In this document: one piece after another, positions 1 to 14,200 of the stretch
Layout of the letters: each line of letters starts with the position of its first letter
How positions within the stretch are numbered: position 1 is the first letter of the stretch
Source of the DNA: Bugula neritina
Taxonomy: Eukaryota > Bryozoa > Gymnolaemata > Cheilostomatida > Bugulidae
Reading direction: 5' to 3'
DNA: 64,000 nucleotides
NCBI GenBank assembly: GCA_964035545.1
Contig: OZ037768.1
Location: 16,983,875 to 17,047,874, forward strand
Position numbers and translations under genes: made by a program
Notes under the pieces: generated by a model
Database searches by the model: none
What the model was told of the DNA's origin: nothing
Seen by the model: only the letters and a program-made list of their open reading frames with translations

Positions 1-239
<239 letters not shown>

Positions 240-761
240 TTTTTTAGGTTAGACAAAGGTCAAACTTTTCATTATAAATGTAAAAATAGTAATGATTCCG
301 CAAGTTTAGATTTTAAATGCCTATTTTTACAAGTCCAGCTAGTTCGCAACTACTCAGTAATTGGAGAAAGTATAATTTTTGCACTAAGCTCATGGCTGGC
401 AGAAAGATATGTTTTATTTTAACTGTTTTAACCCCTGTGTACAGTTCTTAAAACATTTTTGGTATAGTTTAAACAACTTCTGAAGATAATAAGCATTATT
501 TTCATCAGCTTTTTTATCTGCTCTGATTTTTAACAAACCTAGGGAAGAATAAAATTAACAAATTGATAGCAGTTTTAGAATATATTGAAACAAGTATACT
601 CAAATGAACTAATTCTTAGCATTACTTGCAGCATAGTTTCCTTTCTACTTGGTCACCAGCAGGCAAATTATGTCAGTTAATTTAATATTATTTATTAGAT
701 ATTTTTACTACTATTTTTACTACATATCTACATATTTGCATATATATACAATATAAGGAGA

Positions 762-762
<1 letters not shown>

Positions 763-804
<42 letters not shown>
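763..804. repeat. (GATT)n microsatellite
   Basis: About ten perfect GATT units lie just 5' of a decayed LINE fragment. A complementary-sense (AATC)n tract lies about 420 bases downstream, so the two tracts bracket the fragment. Confidence 0.9.
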
Positions 805-839
805 ATATGGAATAGACAATTCAAAACTCTAGTTAAAAA

Positions 840-1236
840 TGTTGACCCTGGAATACTTAGAGCAAGAAAAAGAGGAAAACGAGCCGGGGTTCGAGTGAAA
901 CATCAAGTTAAAAACTCAAAAGTTCCCCTGCCAGCCATCATACTGACCAATGCATAATCTGTACGCTACAAGCTAGATGAACTGCACGGATTAATATTAA
1001 ATACAGAAGCACTTGGGGCAGAGATTCTTTTATACGCCAGGCAGCACTCAAGCTAAATAAACGTGTATAATAATTTTTGATAATTGAGCTTCCAGCCTCA
1101 GTGACTTTTTACTCCTATTTTTAAGTCATGTATGTTACACTGCTAACATTTTTAATATCATGGGCATCGATATTTAACACCTTTTTTTCACAACATATAT
1201 CATGTTAGTGATAGAAATAAAATCAATCAATCAATC
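840..1236 (+). mobile_element. Decayed non-LTR retrotransposon (LINE) fragment with (AATC)n tail
   Basis: From about 861 one plus frame reads RARKRGKRAGVRV, then VPLPAIILTNA, a stop, then SVRYKLDEL. This is the arginine-rich lead-in and first strand of the endonuclease domain of CR1/L2-type LINEs, normally of the form RGKRAG...LPSILLANVQSL.NKLDEL. The stop sits exactly where a Gln is usual (CAA to TAA). Everything after about residue 60 is lost, and a 3' end with AATAAA followed by an (AATC)n tail (1221-1236) follows. I infer a dead, internally deleted copy; the exact clade is uncertain. Confidence 0.65.
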
Positions 1237-3349
1237 CATATGCATGGGTCCAAATCCCCATGACTCATACCGCCAGTTTGTCACTTCTAATTTAGTGATT
1301 TGGGGTTTATTGTGATGGTTAAAGATTTTGTTCACAACTTCTGCTGTTGTTCAAATATTCCCTTTTATAATAATTATGGAGTGTTTAAATTAATTTGTAG
1401 GCTACTATAATGTTCACCTGTAAACCAAGAAGTATTTTTAAACAAACTCTCTCATCAAGAAAACCAGAAAGACTGATCAGAAACTAATTGGTTGCAGCAA
1501 TAAACTGATGATAATTTTACATTCTATCATCTGGATTTATTTTCAATTTTAAAAATGAATTGGACACCATAATATTTGTTCAACTGTCCACCTCTTCATT
1601 TAACAGATATGCCTGGGTGTTTCTACAAACTTAATTGAAAAATGACTCTTTTCTAAATAATCTAGGCTTTTATACGACTGATGACTACTATAATATTGAG
1701 TGCAGTGTTGACATCCAAGTTCTCTAACTTTCTTAATAAGTTTATGATTAAAGTTTCACCAGTCAGAGTTTTAAAATAAACGATTATTATTCAAACCTTG
1801 CAGTAGCACGAGATACAAGGGTTTGATGCTGTGATAGGGTGGGTGTAAGGTCCATCCTCCATGCAAGTAACAAGGCTACCTGGAAAGTAAACTTATTCTA
1901 GAATGCACCACCTATGTATATATGCATTGCTCTGCTCAGACTGTATAATTAGGTATAATTATTGTGATGTTCTATATTACTATATAAGTTTATATCATAA
2001 TTAGTTGAATAATATAATGACAATAGCCAATATATATATATGCTGTATATATAGCATATATATGCTGTATATATAGCATATACAAAATCTATACATCGTG
2101 TCTTTTTAAATATATAGTTTGAATAAGCTATTTCTGAAAATTCGAAAACATTTACCTAATAAATGCCGATGCAATTATTATTACTGTAATTAGTAACATT
2201 AAAATCTGGATATATAAAGTTCTGTAGTAGTATAAATAATTACTATCTTTTGAGGTTACTTCAACATAATAATTACTTCAACATAGCATGCAGATGTTTA
2301 TGTATATTATTTAAACAAGACAACATTATCCACACAATGCACCATTAATAAAAAACATATACAAAACCGCAGTGTACAAACTACATGCAATCTTTACATA
2401 ACATATATAATTGTGTTTGTATTTTGGTGCCCGCCATATAGGCAAGTTTACGTTTAATAAGGCACCTGTGAAATAGGATTAGCATTTAGTATAAGAGAAA
2501 ATTAAAAACCATCAAATTACCATGAAGAATGTATTTTGAATATGCATACAAGTTTCAGTAGAACCATCACCACCTCGAGTTCAAGATGTCAAATCTGACT
2601 GGGTGCACTGACTGGGTGCAAAAAGCCGCAGCCCTACTTCTCAGCCTATCTGTGAAAATTTAATGCCCACCTCAATAGCTCAAAAAGCTTCTCAAACATA
2701 CTAAGAATTGTTTAAGGGATTAACAAGATTGAATGGTGGTCTGGTAAACACGCGGGCAACTGTCATTCTAGCTGCATATAGTTTTTAAACTGCAATATAT
2801 TATCTGTGTGCAGTGTGCTTTGTGGTTGCAGCATGCGACTATTATGTACTTTTTTAGGTTCTATTATTTGTGCCACTGAGACAAGTTTACTGCTTTACAT
2901 ATCATGTTATTGTAGATGTCAGTTTTAGGATGTTACTATTTCCTTTGCATTTGCTACAAATCACTGCTGTTCATATAAACTAGGCGTTTGAAAAGGTATC
3001 TGTGCATTACTTTAGGGCGATTAGACAGAGGTATGTGGTCGCTGCGATATTTTTATTGTGTCCCGTTTGTTGTGTTTCAAAAGTCAGGTGCAATGATTTA
3101 CGTGTTTTATTCAATCAAACTTTACGATGCAGATGCAATAGTATCCAATTTTTGTCTAATAAAACAATCACGGTCTCTCCCTTTGTTTTTACATCCTCAA
3201 TTTAACTCAAAAAGAGTGTTAAGATATGCATGAGTATTTAATAATTAATTTCCAATGTCCATGTGTCAACTATTGTTGCTGGGACCTTAAACAACTATTG
3301 TTCTTAAAGAATTGACTCTATTTTAGATTATAATCTTGCTTTTAGCAAT
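1237..3349. other. Non-coding stretch, nothing recognised
   Basis: AT-rich DNA with no exon-like reading frame that I trust. At 2030-2085 there is a short tandem duplication of an AT-rich, nearly palindromic unit of about 22 bp centred on TGCTGTATATATAGCA. If the secretory exon at 3968-4070 is real, further minus-strand exons of that gene could lie here, but I could not identify them. Confidence 0.5.
2030..2085. repeat. Tandem palindromic AT repeat (2 units)
   Basis: Two adjacent copies of a unit of about 22 bp, ATATATGCTGTATATATAGC, each close to self-complementary. It could fold as a hairpin or cruciform. No gene context. Confidence 0.7.
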
Positions 3350-4070
3350 TTAACAAAATATGTAAATCAGATGGTCGTCACTCCTGAACTCCACATCAAT
3401 GTTAATGCCATCGGTGTTGGCGACTAGGTGACAAAGTTTGATTGTCTCTGTTTCCAACTGTCACTCATCTTTACGCTTATTCATTACTATTCAAATTTAC
3501 TGATTTGTTCTTTTTGTTGCAACAGGAACCACTTAATCTATAGATTTTATTCAACACCTGTTTGATTTCCTAATTAGTTTGATGTATCTAGAGATTGGAG
3601 CCCCAGAAGGTGGTAAATCAGACTGATAAAGTGACAGCCTGATTTAACATCCACCTTCCAAAATGTCATCAGATAATAAACTGCTTTAAGCATTTTAAAG
3701 CTTAAGATTTAATTCTTATATTTGCTTAAAGATGTGCTCAAAAAATGTAAAACATTTCGTGAAAACCCAAGATCTAGATTCCTATATTGAAAATAACCCA
3801 TGTTTACTGGTCAATTTATATTCTTTTGTGCAACTCATTCATGCAACTAAGCTCAATTTCCTGTCTTTTATACATATTCGAAAACTCAAAACTCACGTGC
3901 TTAAGTGTAATATATTATAGTGGTGATGCTGCGCCAACAAATATAAAGCAATCAGAGAATAACTTACCAATGAGTGGCTCATCAGCTGCTGCCGACAGAT
4001 GCTGACTGAGCAGTAGTAATCCAACGGCAAGGTGCTGCCTCCATAACCAAGAGAGCAATGAACTCAACAT
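3350..4070 (-). CDS. Possible small secreted protein, exon 1 codes a signal peptide
   Basis: A minus-strand ATG at 4070 opens a 34-codon exon (3968-4070) that ends in a strong GTAAGT donor, phase 1. It reads MLSSLLSWLWRQH, a hydrophobic LAVGLLLL core, then SQHLSAAADEP. This has the shape of a signal peptide with cleavage near AAA-DE. The best downstream partner I see is a minus-strand segment at 3350-3423 after a CACCTAG acceptor; it joins in phase and reads VANTDGINIDVEFRSDD, with a stop soon after, giving about 58 residues. The second exon is much less certain than the first, and the gene may instead run out of the window to the left. No family is recognised. Confidence 0.35.
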
Positions 4071-7000
4071 ACCCTAAGCATGCATATTCTAACTACTATA
4101 AATGTTCTCCATTGCAATGAAGTCTTTCACTGAACTATATTTAACTGCAAACATATGCATGTTTAATTTTGGCAGTATTCCCATTCAATGTCAGACATTG
4201 CTTGTTGCCTCAAAGTGTAAAACTTGTAGTCCCCTACACATTGACGTGATTGGCTACCCGGATCTCAGTATAACTATTTGATTGGCACATGCAGGTGTTT
4301 GTTTTGTTGTGCTGCAAGTACTGTTTGTTTATATACAATATGCTTATCAATTATGAGCCTGTGCATCTCTGAAAAATATATTTATCCCACATTCACATAA
4401 AACTTATATTTCTAATCTAATGTAATATATGGTAGACACAATGTCTTTGATGCAATATTTAGCATTTTAAGATTTGCAAAACAGCCAGCAAAATATAAAT
4501 ATGAAAAGTCATGACTCCAGCCATCTTGTTCTAAATGAACAAGCAGCAACAGTCACCTTAATCATTGATGTTTGTATATGGAGCTATTAATTTAAAACAT
4601 GGAATTAAAAATTGAAAGGTGAGAAATTAAGCTCTTAGCTATTTCTTCTTCGAAAGATAAGGCACACATTGGCTATGATTTTTTATTTAAACAACTGGAA
4701 GCTTCTAGTGAAGCAAAGCCTGATAAAGATTATGCCAAGCTTTTATTAATACTATCAGCCAATAATTTTGGAAACTGTTGAGATTACAGCTAATAATATA
4801 TGCCTATGCTTGCCCATTTCTATCTGCTATATTTACAAATAAATGTGTTAAATGGGTTTGTGTATAGTTTATTACTTATATAATCGGTAGAGCCGTATTG
4901 CTACTTTTAGTTAGGTGTTATAAAATATGCTGATAGCAAAGTTTGTATCCTTGTATAAACAACTCCAGTAGCAGCATGGAATGAGTTGCATGCAGTCTTT
5001 TGGCAATATCTCTAGAAAAAAATAATGCTGGTTTTTCCTATGTTTTCTAATATTTTCAGAGATTGCTTTTTCAGGTAGGTGGGTTTTTAGATCCCATTCT
5101 CTCAGGTCTCAGTCCTTTTCAGATAATTACTTTCTAGACTGTTCTTGAATGCCTTTTTTACGGCCCTGTGCTCTTTTACCTTTCTCCAACTCCAAGTAAA
5201 ATAATTGCTCTCAATAACCTCACAACCCAGCCTCCTCCTCCTAGAGTTGATCTGGTAGTGAATTACCTACATCAACTGCTTCTGGTAACGAGTTTTGTTT
5301 ATATTTGTCAAAGGAAAAGTTTTGATTGTAATGGCCATCTTTAGCTTTTCCCATTATTCTAATACTATACACCTGTACTAAATATTTCATTAGTTTTTCT
5401 AGCATTGCATTGCCATTCATTTCTCTTCATTTTACCCAATCTGGTAATTTTTGGTCTCTTCAGCATTCACGCTTTTGTAAATTCCTTTTAAGTTTTAAGT
5501 AAAGTGTTTAATAAAATAAATAAACTGTCTCAGGGACAAGAATTATTGGTTAAAAATTAGTGTAATGGTTACACATCTTGTAACCTGTTGTTAAGATTTA
5601 TAGTACCTGTAGTTGAATCTACAATTTCATCTGCCTGATCATAACTTTAGAAATACACTACATGTTATACAAAATAGTAATACATTTGTACTATTTATAT
5701 ATACTGCAAATATATCAAACACAACCGCTACATTTTGTCACGGAAACTGGTCAAACACAGTTAGAAAAACTATGAGGCAAAATCTACTTAAAATACAGCC
5801 GCTATTACTGCTCGACACGAAAATAGCTCCATTCACATAACCCAGTGTTATTTGATAACATATTACTGTTTATCATAACAAATACAGCCGTGTCCATCAG
5901 CAATTCTCACACCCAACTTTATTTTCTGTCTATGACCATATAGGATGTACAATCGTGTTCAACGCTGTAATTGTAGGAGGCATTAAATTGTTATTCATAC
6001 ACACAGGCATTGTTGACTTATAGGATTAGAAAAAGACAGGCTGGCATAGAATGAACCAAATCAAAGCCCAGTACGCTACTAAAAATAATTCTGAGAAAGC
6101 AGGAAAAATACTCTGCTGAAAAATGCCAATACAATATGTTACATGACTGTAGAGAAGGCAGATGCAAGATTGGAGAAATTAGGAAAAACATATGCTCCAA
6201 ATGAAAACTCTAGCAAAATAATCCATGCTCCCATGAGATTTTAAACCTCCATTTCAAATCAAAATCTGTAAACATAATTAAAAAAATTGAGCTATATTTA
6301 AATTTCTCTACTGATGCTGTAGTGCAGCTACTATTGAATGACTGGTTAAAATTTAACAGATGTGTTTAGATTCGAAGCCTACAGACTGCATGCTATAGCA
6401 CGTTTGGTCAGCCAGTTACTAGACTTGCAAATGCTATTAATTAGTGTATTATGCCATGTTTCTATGCTACTGCTTAGATAAGAAGTTTGTTGCCCAACTT
6501 GCATATAAACAACCATTTAAGTTGATTACCAGTATTGGGAAGAGCTATTTTATTTAGCTCACATTTACTGTGGCAATGCACACCCTAGTTGTAGATAGCC
6601 ATGGTCCACTGTATGCCTGTTAAGCATCAGAATGTAATAACTATATAAAGGATCACATCTCTACCTTCATATGTAGGTCAAAATTTCATATGTTTGGCTT
6701 TTAGATACTTAGACCACATGTTACCATGGCAACCAGTTATTAATGTGTAACACGATATGTTGAACTTATCTAAGGTTACACAGAAGTCAGTGAAAGGCTA
6801 GGTTATTATTGCAAGTCTAACTTTAACTATCAAACTCCTGTGTATTCATATATTATAACTTTAATTTAACATTTTAAGGCAATATGATTGGCTACTGACT
6901 ACAAGGTGAGCAAAAAATGTTCAGGATATTGTTGGTGAAATGTTTGTTTTGGACGTGATTTGGTAAAGAGGAGTCTCTTTGTTTTTATTGAGCTACAGCC

Positions 7001-8356
7001 TGTTGATAAACAAAAATTAGATGGATAATAATTGATATAAACTTCTTGAGTACTTCTCTAGCTTTGTAAGGGTTAAATCTTTCATCAAAACTAAACAAAA
7101 GCTGTTTGCTATGGAGATTAATGATTTGGATGAGATAAATTAGTTCTAATTCTCTCATACAGACAATCACAGTCAAGATTTTAATCGGCTTGAGATTGCA
7201 ATTGCAATTAATAAGCTTATTGTGTATTCATAGTAAATATAATTGTTGTGCTCTTTGCTGTTTTTCTTTGAAGATATGATCGGTAATTAATTAACAAGTA
7301 ATACACATCTACGTATAAATACATGAGGTTACAAACTATATCCATACAAATAGTTAAAAAGTTATAACTGTTAATATTTGCTCCAATCTATCTTTCATTA
7401 AAATAATTCTGATGCCTTTTTTTTAAAAAAAAGGCAGAAGAAGATATATTGACCACAAATGACTAATTTTTTGATCGCTTGCTACAAGAATTTTCAATCA
7501 AAATGTTTTTGCAGAAGCTGTTTGCATTAAACATGTTGATAAGAACTGCAAGTGGTAGAGCATGAAAATGTTTATATTATATTTTATTACATTGCATTAT
7601 ATTGTAATATAATATTATGTTGTCCATTATTGAATTTTAATATAATAATGCTGGAGATACAACAGAAACAAAAGTACTATACATAATTAATTAGGAAATT
7701 TACAGCTAATCTAAGGATGCTTGCAACTTAAAGATAAGAAAATTATTTATTACCATGTAAAATCTACAATACATACTGAGTTAATGAGTTGACACTAATT
7801 GCTGCTATTTTTCAAGCTTAAGTACTATTAACTCTTGACTTTTAGGATTTCACATAGTATGGTCAACAACAGTAATATAATGGTGACATTTCTAAAAAGC
7901 ATTTAAAAACAGCTGTCAGCAGTACTATAAGTTGATTCCGAGTTTACAATAAACCAGTGAATTAAATCATACTTTCAGTTCAAATAATGTAGTTTACTTC
8001 GCAAGGTGGATGCTACAGTTATAGCTTTTTAAATACCATAACTGTACTAATCTAATATGTTTCATTAATTATTATATTGAATTACATTTAATCATTATAA
8101 TATTATGTTAATATTACTGTGTTTAGTAATATTATGAGTCCTTTATTCATAAAGTTAATATAAGGTGTATCATTGAAATCTGAATAGCTTGTTCTATATT
8201 GGTCATGTTTTAGGGTTGCATCACTTTGATAGGATATAAAGAAAAAAGATCCTTATCATATAACGTAGCAACCAAGATATCAACTTGGGCAACTGTTGGC
8301 AGGTATTGAATTTGATCACTAACCAATCCAGAAACTTAGTAAAAATCACTTCGTGT
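4071..8356. other. Non-coding stretch, nothing recognised
   Basis: AT-rich intergenic DNA. The short open frames here lack domain similarity, sensible composition and convincing flanking splice sites. It contains a perfect 24-bp T8A8 palindrome (7413-7436) and AT-rich inverted repeats around 7570-7645. Confidence 0.5.
7413..7436. repeat. Perfect 24-bp palindrome TGCC-T8-A8-GGCA
   Basis: The sequence is TGCC, eight T, eight A, then GGCA, fully self-complementary with no spacer. In single-stranded form it could make a hairpin. There is no neighbouring gene to suggest a role. Confidence 0.9.
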
Positions 8357-8422
8357 TGTCATGTCTGTGATATGCAATAAATCAATCAATCAATTAATCA
8401 ATCAATCAATAACCCCCCCCCC
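8357..8422 (+). mobile_element. LINE 3' end remnant with (AATC)n tail and C10 run
   Basis: The motif GTGATATGCAATAAATCAATC closely matches the 3' end of the LINE fragment near 1207-1236 (GTGATAGAAATAAAATCAAT). It continues into ATCA repeats (to 8410) and a run of ten C (8413-8422). I infer a strongly 5'-truncated copy of the same family; the C run is unusual in this AT-rich DNA. Confidence 0.45.
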
Positions 8423-11271
8423 ACACTACAAATAACACCAGCGGTCAGATAGCTAGTCTGTTGCTCCTGCATTTCACAAGCTACTATGGTTAAAATAATG
8501 CTTCAGAAATACTTTTTCCAACATAGCTTGAGTTGCATGTTATGAGCCTGGGAAAGGTTGGTCTAATACATAGCTGTCCAACACCGGGATATTCCATTTC
8601 AGTGGCCTTTGCTCTGAAAAAGTACCCTAATAGTTTGATTAGAACTCACTTCAAACTACGTAGGAGTTGGGGCTGCAAATTTCCGACTACACAGTAAACA
8701 TATTATTTCCTATATGTTATAATTTAATGTAGATATTAAATTCTTTTAACATTAATAGCTTATTAAAATAATCTTTTATAACACTAGGCTGTAGTAATTA
8801 ATGTAGCTTCCACCATCCCTGGCAATAATACAAATTTTTTATATTTCTGTTTTATTATATATATGTACATATTTATTGCAAATTTGAAGAAGTGCTCTTA
8901 GCATAATATATTTTTGTATAATAATGTTTATAAGACATTATTAATCCACGATATGAAACATTTTTGGAATTGTCTTTCCTTAACCCATTCATTCATACAA
9001 AATACAGTGAAGTGGGTGTGGCTTCAAACTCAACATCCTGTCATCTAGTAATTGTAAAAATTGATTCATTAACCGCAATATTATTAATGAGCTACGTTGT
9101 TGTAAGCACAGTTGATGTATTAACTTGAGACATGTAAACAAGTGAAGTTGAGGTGACATAACAGGTTGGTTTAGTATCCATGCAGTCTCTATATTCTCAA
9201 ATCTAACTCAATACATTTTTAAACTTGTATCTACTCACTCTGTTGATGTTGGCTTCATCCATTTCTCTCTAGAAATTCTGCTGTTATTGTGAAATTAAAC
9301 ATATGAAACTGGTGATAATAAAGGTATACATGGTGTTATACATAGGTGTAGCTCATCAACATTCTGAAGTCAACATCTGTCTGATTAATTCTTTTAAATT
9401 GAAAATTGCTGTAATACTCAACAAAAAGTTAGGTAATCATGGAGCTACTTCCAGTAAAGTCATAATAGTAAGCTATTGAGTTTCTGGTAGCCTCAAAAAG
9501 TATTCTGCATATCTACAAATTTTACGTAGATAATGCTTAACCTACGTACTAAGCATTTGCATAGCAACTGATCTATTTAAGACTATTTGTAGTACACTAC
9601 CAGGAGTGTGCAAACAGACTAGTTCTAATAAAGGCATAATTTATTGCATTGATTAGAATTATTATAAATTATTTAGTTGACTGAAAATTGTACTTTATAT
9701 TATTTTGTATTGAATATTTTAGCTAAGTTCATGACCTTAACTTGGGCAGTCTATGAATACTTCCCCCAATATTTGTACTCTTCTTTGTGCCCTCACGTTT
9801 CCCTACCAATTTTTCTGTTAACCATTAGCATTATATGCATACTGCATGCATTCATGTTTCACCCGATTTCAAGTTTGCCTCAGGGTTATAGAATATTATA
9901 ATATTTACAGTTTATTTATGTTCACCCACTTAGAAATAATCATACCTACGCACTCCAGCAGACCGATATTCTTCAACAGCTTACACCTGGAATGTTTACA
10001 AAGCCAACTTATGAACATTTTGAGTTGTGAAAAGGCTCTTTTAATTGAAAAGTCAAACTGAACAATGCTTTGAATTTCATTATTTCTGTTACAATGCTAT
10101 AACAGGCATAGGATATTATCAGGGATCAGACTCAAATCCTTGTATGATTGTTGCTGTGCCCCATATTTATAATTTATACATTGAAACAATTGGCTTGGAA
10201 TGCAAACATAATTGAGCAAGTCTTTTTGATTGTGAAAGTTTTTGGGGCTGCACTGAATTCAATAGACTTGACATAACTGAACACATATAATTATCACTCT
10301 CAGTTTGGGTATGCACAAACACAATAAAACCTTTACAGAAAGCAAAATCCTGTAATTTTAATATAACTTTGCATAATTCAAGCTGATAAAATGACTTAAA
10401 ACAAATAAGTTTTGAGTTAAGATACCGTAAGGCAGTGTAATGGTTTGCAGCTAGTTTGATAATCATTAGCATATTTCAATTGCTTCTGTTGGGATACAAA
10501 TGTTAACTACTTGCATTTCAATCTCTGTTGGGATTGGTGTGTTAATCTCTAACATTGCATATTATCCTATTTTAAATACCAGCTAGATGTAACTAAACAC
10601 TAAATATTATATCCTTATAATTAGAATAATAATTTCCCATGTATTTTTCCCGCTGGTTAAGGTCATCTTGGTACAGTCGGTTCTTAATTTTAAAAAATGT
10701 CATTAAGTATACATAAATTAAACGAATGATAAAATATTGTGCGAGTTGCATCACATTATCCCAGCCTGGCCATTCATAAGTGTGAGCAGAGAGTGCAAAT
10801 TTCCCATGATTCACCCATAACTACACTCTCATTCTTCTAAACAACTTCTAGAGTGAAAACCTTTGTTCCTAGTAATCAACTAATTCATTAGTATTAATTA
10901 GATGACTCCCACCTGGATTATGTGAATAAGTCAACATATTAAAGTTACAGTGGAGTTTCATTTAGCAAATGTGTAACGGAGAAAGCAGCATGATACATAT
11001 CTACGTACAACTCATAACAGCTGCATCTATTGACAAATCATTATTCACTATTTTGTTGAAAAATTTGGTTTATTGAGTGAAATTAGTCATGTTGTTTATT
11101 TGAATGATTATGTTTGTCTCAAAGAGATCTGCCATGGCTATTGGTGATGTCAGGAAGAATTACTTTTGGCTATTTTGAAAAGCCTAACCACAACAGCTAG
11201 TATATTAATTTTATTCTTATGTTTCTAGAAAGTTCTAGCCGAGCCATTGCCTCATACCGGCAGACATTGTT
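8423..11271. other. Intergenic stretch upstream of the RING gene
   Basis: No gene recognised. The segment just before the RING start has a possible 3' splice site (TTTCTAG ending at 11228), so the 5' UTR of the RING gene may be spliced from an exon somewhere in this stretch. Confidence 0.45.
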
Positions 11272-14200
11272 ATGGGATTTGATGTAGAGAGGTTTGTTGG
11301 ACTGGTGAATGACGGATTGCTGTGCTGTATATGTCGAGATGTTCTCGAGGATCCGCTGCAGGCACCTTGTGAGCATGCCTACTGCTCTACTTGCATCAAC
11401 GGCTGGCTCGTTCACGAGAACTGCTGTCCGGAAGACAGAAGACTTCTTTTCTCATCGCAACTGAAACCGCCATTTAGGTACAATCATTGTCACATATTTA
11501 CAATCACTTTGCTATCTAATTTGCATAATAGGGTTTGGAAACTACAATGACATGTATCAACATCCTATTAAAAATATAATTATAATACTTAGTGAACTGT
11601 AACATAGTGACATAAGCAATCATTATACTGTGTAATAACTTGTTTGACTTTTACTACTGAAGTTTCTATAGGTTGTTTATTATGTATATTTTCTTGGCTT
11701 CGGAGCAAAAGTATTTATCAATATTATAAAATATAAAAAACCCAAGGACTCATCATGCTATTTAATCAAAATATCAGCATAAACTTTGTCGAAGTGCTGC
11801 AATGATCAGTTAAACAACTAAAACTGTATTTTTTTATCAAGTTTCATGGACATTGGTTTTAATCAATACAATTGATAATTTTATTAAACAGTTAGTAGTA
11901 TTGAATATCCGGTGCTTTGTAGTTAGTAAACTTTGCTCTTTCAAAGCAGATTCGAAGATTTGCGTGCCACTAGGGGTTCACAAGACAAAACTCACTAATT
12001 AATATGTCAGCCTTGGGCTTTTCTATGACAATTAATACTTCAACACATCCAGGATGTCTTCAGAGCAAGCTTGGGATAAGCTTGTAAAGTAGCGCCGACA
12101 TAAAACTAAACTAGGAATTAAAGTTTAATATTACTTAATAATCAACTAGATAAATAGTTAAACATCTCATTTATTGATTTCTTGACTAAAATTGCTACAG
12201 TTTGAGAACAACTCTAGTTATGAATACTATGCTCTGTATGAACAGGTCCAAGTAGACTTAGGAAAGAAGGTTTGTTCAAACTAATGTCAATTATTGGTGT
12301 ATTCTCTTTCAGGTACATGCGAAATGATTTGAATAGATTATCTATTAGATGTCAGAACATTGATGCAGGATGTGACGTCGTGTGCAATCTAGAATTTATA
12401 CAAGGGCACGAGGAAGAATGCGGGTAGGTCTAGCTTCTATTTGATAACCCTAATTATTATTAAACAAATGAAAACATTGTATATCGTAGCATACTGTGTA
12501 GCCAATGTGCAACTTTTTAGTTTCCCAAGCCTTAGATATTATATAATTAGGTTCTTATATTTGTCCAAGTTTCTAAGCTAGCTAAGTATTTTAATCACAG
12601 GCTACAGATTTTAGTTCTGCAGTGAATCAGCAGCTTTTCTAATCAATTCACGTAACTTCACACACTTAGCTATAAAGATATACTTAGCAATAAGCTAATG
12701 AATATAACTTGTTCATTTTAGTATTTAGATTGCTTTTAGATTATTTGGTTGCTACTGTAAACTGACCCTTATTAATGAAATCTTTTGTCATCTTTGTTTA
12801 GTTTTAATAAAACTGTTTGTATATCTACAAAAACCAAAATACTTTTACCAGCAATGTTTGATTTATAGATATATATTACTGCCTGCAATCTCACATCAAT
12901 TAATAATACTATATTAATTTATCTTTACATGCTTCTATAGATGTGATGCATGTTGAAGTAGTAATGTAAACAAAATCTTTATTTTCTATTAAAACGACAT
13001 CAATATTTGTGCAAGGTCTGATGTAAATAGTAATACTTAGAGATTCTCAAGAGCGTGAGATATGCATGTTATGGTTTCACACACAGGTTTGTAAGTGTAC
13101 CCTGCCCGAGCCCTGGCTGCACTAGTATGGTTCCCAGAAGGTTATTGGAAGACCATCTGAAGCAGTGTGAACACAGAGTGAAAGAATGCCCCAAGGGTTG
13201 TGGTGAGTTGAAATAGAATTTCATTCACTGCAGAGCTAAACTGTAGCAAATGACTTGGTATACTTGCTATAGCAGTTTCTGTAACTAGTATAGAATACAA
13301 ATATTTTATGAGGAAAGTTCTAGTGGAAGCTTTTAGTTGGTTGGTTTGCTTGCTCGGTCTGTTGTGTTTATCTGCTAGTTGTGTCTACCAAATATTTCTT
13401 TAAAGTAAAGGCAATGTCTTTAGAGCTCCAAGAAATTATTAACCAGCATTCAGGTATTCTGTACACTGCCCAGCCCTTCGTGATTACAGAAACAACCAGA
13501 TGCAATTTTAATAATATTTAAAAACTTCACACATTAATAGGTCGGCTTCATTCACATAAAATTTACAATAATCTTTAGTTGTGATTGTTTCAACGCTATT
13601 CAAAAATTTTAAATATAAAATTAAACTACCCACGTGTGATCAACTGCAGCTTGCCAGAAAGGTGCTATAGGTTTAGACTCATACTATTCAGCTTTTTATG
13701 CAAGCATCTATTATGTGTGTATAGTCATTAATACTCTTGACACCATTACCTGATGACTGGTCACAATAGATATAAGATATTGAACAAACAGTATTCAACT
13801 ATCATGTTGTGAAATTACAAATATGCTTTAAGAAAGACCTATAACGCCTGTGAAAAGTTATACAACAGCAGCTTTTAACAAAGGTCGAGTGATCTTTGTG
13901 ATCTTGCAGTGCTGCAAGGGCTTTTAGTTGAATAAACTTTACACACCATATGAGGTCCATAAATGAATGGAAATTATCACTTAGATATACCAGCAAAAAC
14001 AAAATTGGTACTAACAATGTTTAGGCCACATCTATAATTTCAATGATACAACTGCAACACAAAACATAACAGTTTGCTGTCTTTAACTTTTCTTATCGGT
14101 AGGCACACTCTGCTAAAACTAATGTAATGAAAGTTAAACCTTTAAGAAATTATGATAAATTGCAATCAATATATTGTGTAACTTATTAGGTATGCCGATG

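Noticed and set aside
2550-2660. Short plus-strand reading EPSPPRVQDVKSDWVH after a possible acceptor, hinting at a fibronectin type III exon
   Set aside because: It hits a stop immediately and has no partner exons, so the resemblance is too short to count.
10167-10472. 101-codon minus-strand frame
   Set aside because: Cys/Leu/Ser-rich chance frame with no domain or splice signals.
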